A stretch of DNA of 10,153 nt, taken from positions 1-10,153 of the forward strand of contig JAGWMH010000050.1 of assembly GCA_028871775.1 (NCBI GenBank), given 5' to 3'. The stretch comes from Betaproteobacteria bacterium. GTDB lineage: Bacteria; Pseudomonadota; Gammaproteobacteria; Burkholderiales; Gallionellaceae. Positions 1 through 7,780 of this stretch are shown here, in pieces (within the stretch, counting starts at the first letter, position 1; each line of letters starts with the position of its first letter). Made by a program: the position numbers and the translations under genes. Under the pieces are notes generated by a model, which searched no databases, was not told the origin of the DNA, and saw only the letters and a program-made list of their open reading frames with translations.

Positions 1-1
1 G

Positions 2-889
2 GTAGACAGCATTCCCGGCCGGGGCAGCACTTTCTGGTTCAGCGTGCGATTTGGCAAAAGCAGTGTGTCTAACGTGGCTGAAAATACAGATGAAACAGAT
101 GTGCCTCAAGATGTCATGGCCGCGATCGTCGGAGCCAAAATTCTTGTGGTGGAAAATCACTTGCTCAACCAGGAGGTAGTCACCGAATTTCTTGAAAGGG
201 TCGGTGCTGTTGTATGCGTTGCCCAGAATGGAAAAGAGGCAATCGACCTGTTGCAGAAAGAGCGTTTTGATTGTGTGCTGATGGACTTGCAGATGCCCGT
301 GCTGGACGGTTTCGAGACTACCCGGCTGACCCGCGCCAATCCCGCCCTGGCAGGAATTCCGGTGATTGCCATGACGGCTAACGCATCTGAGGAGAATCGC
401 GAGCAGTGCCTGGCTGCCGGCATGGACGACTTCGTCAGCAAACCATTCAAGCCTTATGCGTTCTACACCATGATCGCCAAATGGCTGACACAACCGCCGC
501 AACAGGCAACGGCTCCAGTAGCACTTGCTGCATCGCTGGCCAAGGTAACGTGGGCCAGTGATCCCGGAATAATTGACTTCACGGTATTGGCTGAACTGGT
601 TGGCGACAACAAATTGAAGATGCGCGAATTTGCCCTCAAGTTTCTGGCGTCTGCCCGGAAAGATTTGGTCGAAGTTGAAGCGGCGCTGGAACGCAAGGAT
701 TTGGCGTCATTGAGCGCACTGGGACATCACATCAAGTCGCCGGCCAGAATGACGGGTGCGGTGGAGTTTGCCAATCTATGTCAAGCATTGGAACATAGCG
801 AAGATGTAGAACAGGCACGGAACGTCGTCAGCAAACTGCGCCCGTTGCTGGAGCGCATCAAGGAATACATAGACAAAAACCTGGCATGA
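2..889 (+). CDS. Hybrid sensor histidine kinase, C-terminal part (HATPase end - REC - HPt), 5' truncated by window edge
   Basis: The reading frame is open from base 2, so the gene begins before the window; a GTG at 44 is internal and not the start. The visible 295 residues open with GRGSTFWFSV, the last glycine box of a histidine-kinase ATPase domain. A receiver domain follows at about visible residues 44-162. It has the phospho-acceptor Asp95 in LMDLQMP, the MTAN switch threonine and the SKPF lysine. A C-terminal HPt domain occupies about 190-290, with the likely phospho-His242 in the motif HHIKSPARMTGA. This is the layout of ArcB/BarA-type hybrid kinases, which pass phosphate His-Asp-His to a separate regulator. 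Two oddities: the acidic pair of the receiver reads Glu-Asn (VVENH), and the glycine normally following the HPt lysine is serine. The input domains, and so the signal, lie outside the window. The gene converges on the algR-like gene with 98 bp between stops. Confidence 0.93.
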   Translation, partial: VDSIPGRGSTFWFSVRFGKSSVSNVAENTDETDVPQDVMAAIVGAKILVVENHLLNQEVVTEFLERVGAVVCVAQNGKEAIDLLQKERFDCVLMDLQMPVLDGFETTRLTRANPALAGIPVIAMTANASEENREQCLAAGMDDFVSKPFKPYAFYTMIAKWLTQPPQQATAPVALAASLAKVTWASDPGIIDFTVLAELVGDNKLKMREFALKFLASARKDLVEVEAALERKDLASLSALGHHIKSPARMTGAVEFANLCQALEHSEDVEQARNVVSKLRPLLERIKEYIDKNLA

Positions 890-987
890 CCAGTGACTGG
901 ATACGCCTATTGTGTTGAGAGCGGCACCGGGCTGAGGGCGTTGCAAAAGCGCTGGCGGGCGGACGCGGCTTCGCCACCCTCTGCAGA

Positions 988-1746
988 TCAACTGAACTCT
1001 TTGACGACATGCTGCTGGCGGCGGCTGATCGCAAGCAGTTCATCCAGGCCTTTCAGCTTCACCATCCAGCCGCTTTCGCCTTCGTCGCCGCCCCTCTCAA
1101 AACCCTCAATCGCATCTTTTGCGATCAGGCAATTGCGGTGGATGCGCACGAAGCGCGCGGCGAATTCTTTTTCCAATGCGGTGAGCGATTCTTCGATCAG
1201 GTATTCGCGCTCGGCAGTGCGCACGGTGATGTATTTCAGTTCGGCGCGCAGGTAGAGCACGTCCTCGATCGGGATGAGCAGGATCTTGCCGCGCTCGTGG
1301 ATGGAAAGGTTCTTGCGCGGCTCGGGGGTGAGTTCCTGCAGCACCTCGGTGCGCAGCGGCACGGCGGTGCGTGCGCGGGTGAGCGCATCGAACAGGCGGC
1401 CCAGCCGGATGGGTTTGAGCAGGTAGTCTATGGCGTGCACATCGAATGCCTTGATGGCGTAGGCATCATAGGCTGTGGTGAAAATGATCACCGGCGGCTG
1501 GGGCAATTTGTTGAGATGCTGCGCCAGTTCGATGCCGTCCATCTGCGGCATGCGGATGTCCACCAACACCACGTCGGCATGCGTTCCGGCCAGTTTGTCG
1601 AGCGCTTCACGCCCGTTGCCCGCTTCGCCGACAATCTCCAGCGGCAGTTGATCGGCGCAATCGGTGAGCAGATCCTTGATGCGGTTGCGCGCAGGCGGCT
1701 CGTCGTCCACCACGAATACGGCGAGGGGGAGTTCAACGATGCTCAT
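988..1746 (-). CDS. algR: AlgR/LytR-type response regulator (REC - LytTR DNA-binding)
   Basis: A 252-residue cytoplasmic transcription regulator. Residues about 8-125 form a receiver domain with the acidic pair Asp14-Asp15, phospho-acceptor Asp63 in LVDIRMP, Thr91 and Lys111 in LLKPI. Residues about 145-250 form a LytTR DNA-binding domain, recognisable from ILLIPIEDVLYLRAELKY and the FVRIHRNCLIA segment. This is the size and order of AlgR, which binds promoters of surface and virulence genes after phosphorylation by AlgZ/FimS. The start codon overlaps the stop of the upstream kinase (ATGA, 4 bp), and an AGGAG box inside the kinase end sits 8 bp before it, so the two are almost certainly co-translated. 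The symbol rests on domain order and on the neighbouring kinase and argH; the regulon here is unknown. In Pseudomonas hemC follows algR; here it does not. Confidence 0.93.
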   Translation of the reverse strand: MSIVELPLAVFVVDDEPPARNRIKDLLTDCADQLPLEIVGEAGNGREALDKLAGTHADVVLVDIRMPQMDGIELAQHLNKLPQPPVIIFTTAYDAYAIKAFDVHAIDYLLKPIRLGRLFDALTRARTAVPLRTEVLQELTPEPRKNLSIHERGKILLIPIEDVLYLRAELKYITVRTAEREYLIEESLTALEKEFAARFVRIHRNCLIAKDAIEGFERGGDEGESGWMVKLKGLDELLAISRRQQHVVKEFS

Positions 1747-2780
1747 GGAGCTTTCTCCTGTACATAAGGCAGCATGATATGCACGCGGTAAAAATCCTTG
1801 CCGGTTTCCGCCGTGTAGCGCGCTTCAAGATCAAACTGCAAGGCCAGCCGTTCGCGGATGTTGGTCAATGCCATCTTGTTGCCAACATGGTGGCTGCCCT
1901 GTTCCTGGCGCGAGTTATACATTTCGAGGTGCATTTCCTTGCCGCTGCGATACAGCTTGATGTCTATCACCCCGCCCTCGGTTTGCGGCTCGATGCCGTG
2001 ATACACGGCGTTCTCCAGCAGCGGTTGCAACATCAGCGGCGGCAGCAGCGCATCATCCGGCATGTCTTCGGTGTGCCAGTTAACCTTGAGGCGTTCGCCC
2101 AGGCGCAATTGTTCCAGATCGAGATACTGGCGGGCAAGCGCCACTTCCTGCCGCGCAGGAACCAGGGCCCCGTCGTGCGCCATCGCCATGCGGAACAGGT
2201 CCGACATGTCTTGCAGCGCGGTCTCGGCGCGCTTCGGGTCGGCGCGCACAATGCCGAGCACGGCGTTGATGCTGTTGAACAGGAAGTGCGGGCGGATGCG
2301 CGCCTGCAAGGCCTGCAAGCGCGCCTTATGCAGCGCCGGGGAAAGCGCTTGTGCACGCAATCTGAAATAGGCCAGCAGCAGTGCAGCGGCGGCACTTCCC
2401 AGCAGGGCGTTGCGCGCCGGGTGGAAATGCCCATGCTCATTGAGCGGCGCGTACAACTCGCCGCCCAGTTGATAAATCGCCAGCGTCACCAGCCCTGTCA
2501 GCAGCAGCACGGCGGCAGCGCCCTGCTGGTAGGGTATCCGCGCCAGCAGGGAATTGAGCGCGAACAGCAGCAGCAAACTCGACAGCAATACCGGTTGCAG
2601 CAGTGCGGAGATGGCAAGCATATGTTGCGCAATATCCGGCCAGGATGCCGCTTGCGCAAGCGCAACCAGCAATGCCATGCCGTTCACCAGCAACACGACA
2701 CGCAAAGTGACGCCCAGGCTGCGGAAATCAGGCAGCGCGTCGGGCAGGAGGTTTTGATTTATACTTTGTACTCTTGGCAT
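1743..2780 (-). CDS. algZ: AlgZ/FimS-type membrane sensor histidine kinase (LytS-like His_kinase family)
   Basis: A 345-residue inner-membrane kinase, partner of the AlgR-like regulator. The N-terminal 140 residues carry about four hydrophobic segments (roughly 25-42, 54-80, 88-105, 124-138) with no large periplasmic domain. The phosphotransfer motif RPHFLFNSINAV places the phospho-histidine at His165, typical of the His_kinase (LytS/YehU/AlgZ) family. The ATP-binding N box is LLENAVYHG (Asn257), and the late segment GNKMALTNIRERLALQFD replaces the usual G boxes, as in AlgZ/FimS. The usual DxGxG box is not visible. I chose the ATG at 2780, which has an AAGG about 10 bases upstream; an ATG at 2807 would add nine residues. 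The frame stays open to 3233 inside argH, but that part is antisense shadow and shows no membrane or signalling features. The gene is divergent from argH, as in Pseudomonas. Confidence 0.9.
   Translation of the reverse strand: MPRVQSINQNLLPDALPDFRSLGVTLRVVLLVNGMALLVALAQAASWPDIAQHMLAISALLQPVLLSSLLLLFALNSLLARIPYQQGAAAVLLLTGLVTLAIYQLGGELYAPLNEHGHFHPARNALLGSAAAALLLAYFRLRAQALSPALHKARLQALQARIRPHFLFNSINAVLGIVRADPKRAETALQDMSDLFRMAMAHDGALVPARQEVALARQYLDLEQLRLGERLKVNWHTEDMPDDALLPPLMLQPLLENAVYHGIEPQTEGGVIDIKLYRSGKEMHLEMYNSRQEQGSHHVGNKMALTNIRERLALQFDLEARYTAETGKDFYRVHIMLPYVQEKAP
1755..1759 (-). promoter_or_regulatory. Ribosome binding site of the algR-like gene, inside the end of algZ
   Basis: On the minus strand the sequence AGGAG lies 8 bases before the ATG at 1746. 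It lies within the last codons of the kinase gene, and together with the ATGA overlap it supports translational coupling and the chosen start of the regulator. Confidence 0.75.
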
Positions 2781-2801
2781 GGTAAAGGGCCTTGGTATAC
2801 C
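2774..2801 (+). promoter_or_regulatory. Possible sigma70 promoter for argH
   Basis: TTGGCA (2774-2779) and TATACC (2796-2801) are 16 bp apart, giving a start of transcription about 15 bases before the argH ATG. The -35 match is 5 of 6 and the -10 match 4 of 6. The site overlaps the start codon of the divergent kinase. It is a weak prediction from consensus only. Confidence 0.35.
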
Positions 2802-2822
2802 GCACATTCTGGACAATAGACG

Positions 2823-4211
2823 ATGACGATGCAAGATAAACAAGGATGGTCGGGCCGTTTTAACGAACCGGTGGCGGAACTGGTGAAGCGTTATACCGCT
2901 TCGGTGGAGTTCGATAACCGGCTGGCGCTGTTCGACATTCAGGGCTCGCTGGCCCACGCGCAGATGCTGGCGGCGTGCAATATCATCAGCATGCAGGACT
3001 TGAACGACATCCGTCGCGGCCTGGCGCAGGTAGAGAATGAAATCATCAGCGGTGAATTCGCCTGGTCGCTTGACCTGGAAGATGTGCACCTCAACATCGA
3101 GAAGCGGCTCACCGCGCTGGTAGGCGATGCCGGCAAGCGCCTGCACACCGGCCGCTCGCGCAACGATCAGGTAGCGACTGATGTGCGCCTGTATCTGCGC
3201 CATGCCATAGACGAGCTGCGCGGGCTCATCCATGCGCTACAGACTGCCATTGTTGATCTTGCATCGCACCATACGCACACTGTCATGCCGGGCTTCACCC
3301 ACTTGCAGGTGGCACAGCCGGTGAGCTTCGCGCATCACCTGCTGGCTTATTTCGAGATGCTCAAGCGCGATGCGGAGCGCTTGCAGGATTGTCGCAAGCG
3401 CGTCAACCGATTGCCACTGGGCGCGGCTGCGCTGGCCGGCACCAGCTACCCGATCAAGCGTGAGTATGTCGCCGAACTGCTGGGCTTTGACGGGGTGTGC
3501 GAGAACTCGCTGGATGCAGTGTCCGACCGCGACTTTGCCATCGAATTCACCGCGGCCGCCGCACTGATCATGACGCATTTGTCGCGCCTGTCGGAAGAGC
3601 TGATCTTGTGGATGAGCCCGCGTTTCGGATTCATCGACATCGCCGACCGTTTCTGCACCGGCTCTTCCATCATGCCGCAGAAAAAAAATCCTGACGTGCC
3701 GGAACTGGTGCGCGGCAAGACCGGGCGCGTGAACGGCCACCTGGTCGCGTTGCTGACGCTGATGAAGGGCCAGCCGCTGGCCTACAACAAGGACAACCAG
3801 GAAGACAAGGAGCCGCTGTTCGACACGGTGGATACGCTGACCCAGACCCTGCACATTTATGCCGATATGATGGGCGGCATCACCGTCAAGCCTGAAGCCA
3901 TGCGCAACGCGGCTTTGCAGGGGTATGCCACGGCCACCGACCTGGCCGACTATCTGGTGAAAAAAGGCCTGCCGTTCCGCGATGCACACGAGGCGGTGGC
4001 GCTGGCGGTGCGCTTTGCCGAGCAGCGCGGTTGCGCCTTGAGCGATCTCAAGCTGGAGGAATTACAGCAGTTCTCCACACTCATTACGGACGACATCTAC
4101 CAGATGCTGACACTGGAAGGCTCGCTGGCCAGCCGTAACCACATCGGCGGCACCGCGCCGCAACAGGTCGCGGCAGCGATTGCGCGGGCGCGGGCCAGCC
4201 TTGCGAAATAG
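2823..4211 (+). CDS. argH: Argininosuccinate lyase
   Basis: A 462-residue cytoplasmic enzyme that splits argininosuccinate into arginine and fumarate, the last step of arginine synthesis. The length is normal for the family, a homotetramer of the fumarase/aspartase superfamily. Visible family motifs are [12 protein letters not shown] near residue 110, [10 protein letters not shown] with the likely catalytic His160, and the signature [12 protein letters not shown] at residues 280-291, whose serines 281/282 include the catalytic base on the flexible loop. No residue of these motifs is missing. The start is the ATG at 2823 ([13 protein letters not shown]); a second in-frame ATG at 2829 is possible, and neither has a strong Shine-Dalgarno sequence. 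It is divergent from algZ with 42 bp between start codons, and a hairpin terminator follows, so it appears to be a single-gene transcript. Confidence 0.98.
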   Translation: MTMQDKQGWSGRFNEPVAELVKRYTASVEFDNRLALFDIQGSLAHAQMLAACNIISMQDLNDIRRGLAQVENEIISGEFAWSLDLEDVHLNIEKRLTALVGDAGKRLHTGRSRNDQVATDVRLYLRHAIDELRGLIHALQTAIVDLASHHTHTVMPGFTHLQVAQPVSFAHHLLAYFEMLKRDAERLQDCRKRVNRLPLGAAALAGTSYPIKREYVAELLGFDGVCENSLDAVSDRDFAIEFTAAAALIMTHLSRLSEELILWMSPRFGFIDIADRFCTGSSIMPQKKNPDVPELVRGKTGRVNGHLVALLTLMKGQPLAYNKDNQEDKEPLFDTVDTLTQTLHIYADMMGGITVKPEAMRNAALQGYATATDLADYLVKKGLPFRDAHEAVALAVRFAEQRGCALSDLKLEELQQFSTLITDDIYQMLTLEGSLASRNHIGGTAPQQVAAAIARARASLAK

Positions 4212-4229
4212 TACCGGCACAAAGGCCGC

Positions 4230-4263
4230 TTAATTCCGATTTGTTAAAAACGGAATTAATTTT
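4230..4263 (+). terminator. Rho-independent-like terminator of argH
   Basis: A perfect 9-bp inverted repeat, TTAATTCCG (4230-4238) and CGGAATTAA (4251-4259), can extend inward by a mismatch and three A-T pairs to a GTTA tetraloop (4243-4246). It is followed by four T on the plus strand. It lies 18 bp after the argH stop. The stem is AT-rich and the T run is short, so strength is uncertain. On the minus strand no T run follows, so it would not serve the converging GGDEF-EAL gene well. Confidence 0.6.
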
Positions 4264-4303
4264 GCCCGCTGCTGTTGCCGTTGTGATCCGGGACATCTAT
4301 ATG

Positions 4304-6751
4304 CTATGACGATGTCAGCAAGGCAGTAAATTCCTCCACTGGCACAGGCCTGCCGAACAGATAACCCTGATAGAGCCTGCATCCAGCCCCCCAGAGAAAA
4401 TCACGTTGGGCATGGTTTTCCACGCCCTCGGCAATTACTTCAATGCCCAGATTGTGGGCCATGCCGATAATGGTTTGAATAATCACCGCATCGGCAGATT
4501 TTGTGCCGATGTTGCGCACGAAAGACTGGTCGATCTTCAATTGGTCGAGTGGCAATTGTGTCAGATAAGCCAGCGATGAATAACCCGTGCCGAAATCATC
4601 CATGGAGAAGCGCACACCAATCAGTTTCAAAGCATGCATCTTGGCAATGGTATCGGCGACGTTTTCGAGCACCGTGCTCTCGGTCAATTCAAGTTTGAGA
4701 CGCGAGGGATTGATCAGGGTTTGCCCGATCGTGTCGCATACTTGTTTAACGAAACCCGGTTGGCGGAACTGCCTCGCACTGACGTTGACGGCAAGCGACA
4801 ACTCACGAGTGAGTGGATTGCTTTCCCATTCTTTAAGTTGCATGCAGGCCGTCTGCAGCACCCACAGACCGAGTGGCAGAATCAGTCCGATATCTTCCGC
4901 AACGGGGATGAATTGGGCGGGGCTGATCAGACCTTGCTCCGGATGTTCCCAGCGGATCAGTGCCTCTGCGCCAATGGGGCGCTGGTTGCTATCGACCTGC
5001 AACTGGTAGTAAAGCCTGAATTCTTGTTTTGGCAATGCCTTCCGTATCCCGGCTTCGAGCTGGCTGCGAATTTCCAGCGCTTCCTGCATGGCGGGGTCAA
5101 AGAAGCGCAAGGTGTTGCGCCCGGATTTCTTGGCTGCGTACATGGCTGTGTCAGCCTGTTTGAGCAAATCGTCGAGATTTTGCCGGTAATTGGCAAACAG
5201 GGAGATGCCTATACTCGCCGAACTGTATTGCTCGATATCCTTGAGCAAGTAGGGCTGGTTGATGGCCTTGAGCACTTTTTCTCCCACCTCCCGCGCCTGC
5301 ACGGCAGCGTGCGTCCTGTTTTCGCTTAACTGCTCCAGCAACACCACGAATTCATCTCCGCCCAAACGCGCCAAAGTGTCGCTCTCACGTATGCAGGTTC
5401 GCAGGCGCTGGGCTACCTCGATCAACAGCAGGTCGCCGATGTCGTGTCCCCTGGTGTCGTTCAATATTTTGAAATTGTCGAGATCAATGAACAGGAGCCC
5501 GGCACAGGTCTGGTTGCGCGCGCTGGTGGCGACTGCCTGATGGAGACGGTCAAACAGCAGCCGCCGGTTGGGCAATTGGCAGAGCGGGTCATAAAAGGCA
5601 AGATTGTGAATTTTCTCTTCGGCCTGCTTGCGCTCGGTGATGTCAAAAAACGCACAAATATAATTCGTGATTTTGCCGTCCTTGCCGACAACGGCGGTAA
5701 TGGTCAGCCATTCCGGGTAGATTTCTCCGTTCTTGCGGCAATTCCAGATTTCCCCTTGCCAGTAATTGACGCGATGCAGGATTTCCCGCATACGTGAATA
5801 GAACCCGGCATCCTGGCGATCGGACTTGATCATGTTGAGGTTTTTGCCGATAGCTTCTTCGGCGCTGTAGCCGGTCAGTTCCGTGAAGACACGGTTGACC
5901 CGGATGATCACCTCGTTGTTATCGGTAACTATCATGCCTTCTTCGATCTCGAAGGCAATGGCGGCAACACGCAAAGCCGCCTCGCGCTCTTCCAGCACCA
6001 TCATCATGCTATTGAAGGCATGAGCCATATCGGCGATATCCTTCGGTCCGGCAAGCACGGCCCGCACTTCCGATTCGCCCGCCTTGGCGCGCTCCATGCT
6101 GGCCGATAACTGGTTAAGCGGCCGCGTCATGCGGTTGGTCAGGAAACGGATCAGGAACAGGAACAGCAAGGCGAAGGAAAACGACGTGGCCAGGTTGGCG
6201 ATAAAAATGTCGGTAGTCGTCTGAGTCATCGCCGACTTGCTCATCACCACCGAAACATGGCCGAGCAACTCGGGGGCGGCAGTCTGCACATTGAAAGGTG
6301 ATTCGGCAGAAGGCTGCGTATGCACCGGCGCAGCAAAACGCCATGCATGCCGGTTTTCCGCATCGAGAACGGCCGTGGCCTGCGCCCAGTCGGCTCGCTT
6401 GACTACGGCGGGAAATTCGGCGGGGCCGGCACTGCCGCGTGTCAGCAATATGCGCTGGTTGGCATCGCGTATTTCCACACTGACCACGCCCGGAAAAGCC
6501 ATCGTAGCGTTCACTGCCTCAGCGGCGTTGTCAGCCGAGGCGTAAATCAGCGCCAGGGCGCTCTGCCGTGCCAGGTTCTCGGTGATGCGCTGACCCTGCT
6601 CAATAAGGTTGGCGCGCACCCGCTCGTTACTCTGCCACGATCCCACCAGAGAGGAAAACAGCGCCAGGAAAAGAATGCCGAGCGTGACCATGACGCCAAG
6701 CTGGCGCTCAAAGGTTAATCTCTGGAGAAATTCGTTGAGAATCTTTTTCAT
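4304..6751 (-). CDS. Membrane-bound c-di-GMP enzyme: CHASE8/YfiN-like sensor - HAMP - PAS - GGDEF - EAL
   Basis: An 815-residue inner-membrane protein that could make and/or degrade cyclic di-GMP. Order: TM1 at about 19-38; a periplasmic segment of about 145 residues resembling the YfiN/CHASE8 sensor (ALALIYASADNAAEAVNAT, then PGVVSVEIRDANQRIL); TM2 at 185-203; HAMP to about 257; PAS with PAC at about 258-372; GGDEF at 380-550; EAL at 560-812. The cyclase site is intact (RLGGDEF, 462-468), and an inhibitory I-site RESD stands exactly five residues before GGDEF. The phosphodiesterase motifs are also intact: EAL at 596-598, NVSARQF, ELTES, DDFGTG at 718-723 and EVIAEGVE. Both activities are therefore plausible. 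I chose the ATG at 6751; a TTG at 6757 would add two residues, and no good Shine-Dalgarno sequence is visible. It follows the binding-protein gene by 26 bp and is probably in its operon. Confidence 0.93.
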   Translation of the reverse strand: MKKILNEFLQRLTFERQLGVMVTLGILFLALFSSLVGSWQSNERVRANLIEQGQRITENLARQSALALIYASADNAAEAVNATMAFPGVVSVEIRDANQRILLTRGSAGPAEFPAVVKRADWAQATAVLDAENRHAWRFAAPVHTQPSAESPFNVQTAAPELLGHVSVVMSKSAMTQTTTDIFIANLATSFSFALLFLFLIRFLTNRMTRPLNQLSASMERAKAGESEVRAVLAGPKDIADMAHAFNSMMMVLEEREAALRVAAIAFEIEEGMIVTDNNEVIIRVNRVFTELTGYSAEEAIGKNLNMIKSDRQDAGFYSRMREILHRVNYWQGEIWNCRKNGEIYPEWLTITAVVGKDGKITNYICAFFDITERKQAEEKIHNLAFYDPLCQLPNRRLLFDRLHQAVATSARNQTCAGLLFIDLDNFKILNDTRGHDIGDLLLIEVAQRLRTCIRESDTLARLGGDEFVVLLEQLSENRTHAAVQAREVGEKVLKAINQPYLLKDIEQYSSASIGISLFANYRQNLDDLLKQADTAMYAAKKSGRNTLRFFDPAMQEALEIRSQLEAGIRKALPKQEFRLYYQLQVDSNQRPIGAEALIRWEHPEQGLISPAQFIPVAEDIGLILPLGLWVLQTACMQLKEWESNPLTRELSLAVNVSARQFRQPGFVKQVCDTIGQTLINPSRLKLELTESTVLENVADTIAKMHALKLIGVRFSMDDFGTGYSSLAYLTQLPLDQLKIDQSFVRNIGTKSADAVIIQTIIGMAHNLGIEVIAEGVENHAQRDFLWGAGCRLYQGYLFGRPVPVEEFTALLTSS

Positions 6752-6777
6752 GAGCAAGTATGTTTATTGCACTGGGT

Positions 6778-7710
6778 TTATTGCTCTGGAAATGTCATGT
6801 CGAAACTTTGCTGACCGGACGGCTTGAGCCCGAGGTGCGTGGCAGTGCGCAGGTTGACTGCGCTTTGCACGTCGCGCAATGGCATCATGCCACGCTTTCC
6901 ATAATCGCCCGAGATCAAAATTCCCTGAGCCAAACCGGCAAGACTCTTCCCTAACGCCACGTTGTCAGGGTAAAGCGAAAACAGTACGCCACGCCGGACG
7001 TGGGCGGCATTGCTGGAAAATACCGCGATGCCTTTATTCCATGATTCCTGCAGCACCAAAGGCAGTATCGAGCTTTCCTCCACCGTGGTGGAATCTTGCG
7101 GCAACCATAAAACATCACGGTGGCCGTCAGCCTCAGAAAAAAATTCCTGGTAGAACCGCACCGCACTGCGCAGGTCATGCGCCTCTTGCGCCACCAACTC
7201 CAGCCCCTGGGCGCGAGCGGCTTCTTTGGCCAATTTCATCAGCCAGTCGTTGAAGTTGGGATCGTAGACGACGACCACACGCTTTGCCGCCGGCATCAGC
7301 GCCTTCATGCGGGCAAACAGCAATGCAGGATCCGGCGACAGGCTGATCACCGGCAGCCCGCGCGCTTCGTTCTCCGGCACCGTCAACACGCCGCCCGCCA
7401 CCACTTTGAGGCCGCTGCTCACCGCCGTTGCCGTCTTCATCCCCTGCCGCCCAAGGGCGATCACCACTTTGGTGTTCTGGCTGAGCAGACTGGCCCTCAG
7501 CACACCGATATCCGTGTCGGCGCGCACCGGATGGTTAGCTACCCTAGCGCCGACCTTGTCCTCGATACCCTCGATTATTTTATCGAATATCCCGTGATAA
7601 GGCTCACCGATGTCGGGATAGACCACTGCGATCCTGTCTTCCCCCACTGCCCATGCCGGTGATGTAAAGGCCAGCGCTGTAAAGAAGAGCAGCACGATGC
7701 CCAGCAACAT
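6778..7710 (-). CDS. Periplasmic ABC-type substrate-binding protein (ABC_sub_bind/TrpX-like), no transporter partner
   Basis: From the ATG at 7710 this is a 310-residue protein with a hydrophobic export signal (residues 1-21, ending SPAWA) and a two-lobed periplasmic-binding fold. Recognisable parts are the opening RIAVVYPDIGEPYHGIFD, VVIALGRQGMKTA, and the hinge and second lobe VISLSPDPALLFARMKALMP, RVVVVYDPNF and RRGVLFSLYPDNVALGKSLA. These fit the uncharacterised ABC substrate-binding family PF04392. No permease or ATPase gene is adjacent; instead a TonB receptor lies upstream and a GGDEF-EAL sensor 26 bp downstream. A sensory role, perhaps touching the periplasmic domain of that sensor, is inference. 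The start is uncertain: the signal from 7710 lacks positive charges, and the frame stays open upstream to an ATG at 7950 or 8004, running through a palindromic repeat. The length from 7710 matches the family best. The ligand is unknown. Confidence 0.85.
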   Translation of the reverse strand: MLLGIVLLFFTALAFTSPAWAVGEDRIAVVYPDIGEPYHGIFDKIIEGIEDKVGARVANHPVRADTDIGVLRASLLSQNTKVVIALGRQGMKTATAVSSGLKVVAGGVLTVPENEARGLPVISLSPDPALLFARMKALMPAAKRVVVVYDPNFNDWLMKLAKEAARAQGLELVAQEAHDLRSAVRFYQEFFSEADGHRDVLWLPQDSTTVEESSILPLVLQESWNKGIAVFSSNAAHVRRGVLFSLYPDNVALGKSLAGLAQGILISGDYGKRGMMPLRDVQSAVNLRTATHLGLKPSGQQSFDMTFPEQ

Positions 7711-7780
7711 AACCAGCGACTCGGCTGGCGGTGTTTGCCGGCCTATAACCAGCCGCTTGGTTGACGTCTTTGGGCTACCC

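Noticed and set aside
890-987. Possible terminator or gene remnant between the converging hybrid kinase and algR-like genes
   Set aside because: CCAGTGACTGG (890-900) is palindromic but has no real loop or T run, and no hemC-like coding sequence can be read in this short gap.
1009-1767. 252-codon open frame on the plus strand opposite the algR-like gene
   Set aside because: It mirrors a clear REC-LytTR gene in the other strand, and its protein (rich in His, Gln and Arg) shows no domain. It is a shadow caused by codon bias.
1779-2819. 346-codon open frame on the plus strand opposite the AlgZ-like kinase
   Set aside because: The translation is a low-complexity Gln/Arg/His-rich string with no motif, while the minus strand encodes a recognisable kinase with His and N boxes.
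2781-3233. Extension of the kinase frame 150 codons into argH
   Set aside because: The extra residues are antisense to conserved argH motifs and contain no membrane or sensor features; the ATG at 2780 gives a family-sized kinase.
3237-3989. 250-codon open frame antisense to argH
   Set aside because: It lies fully within argH, is His/Gln/Arg-rich and has no recognisable domain or ribosome binding site.
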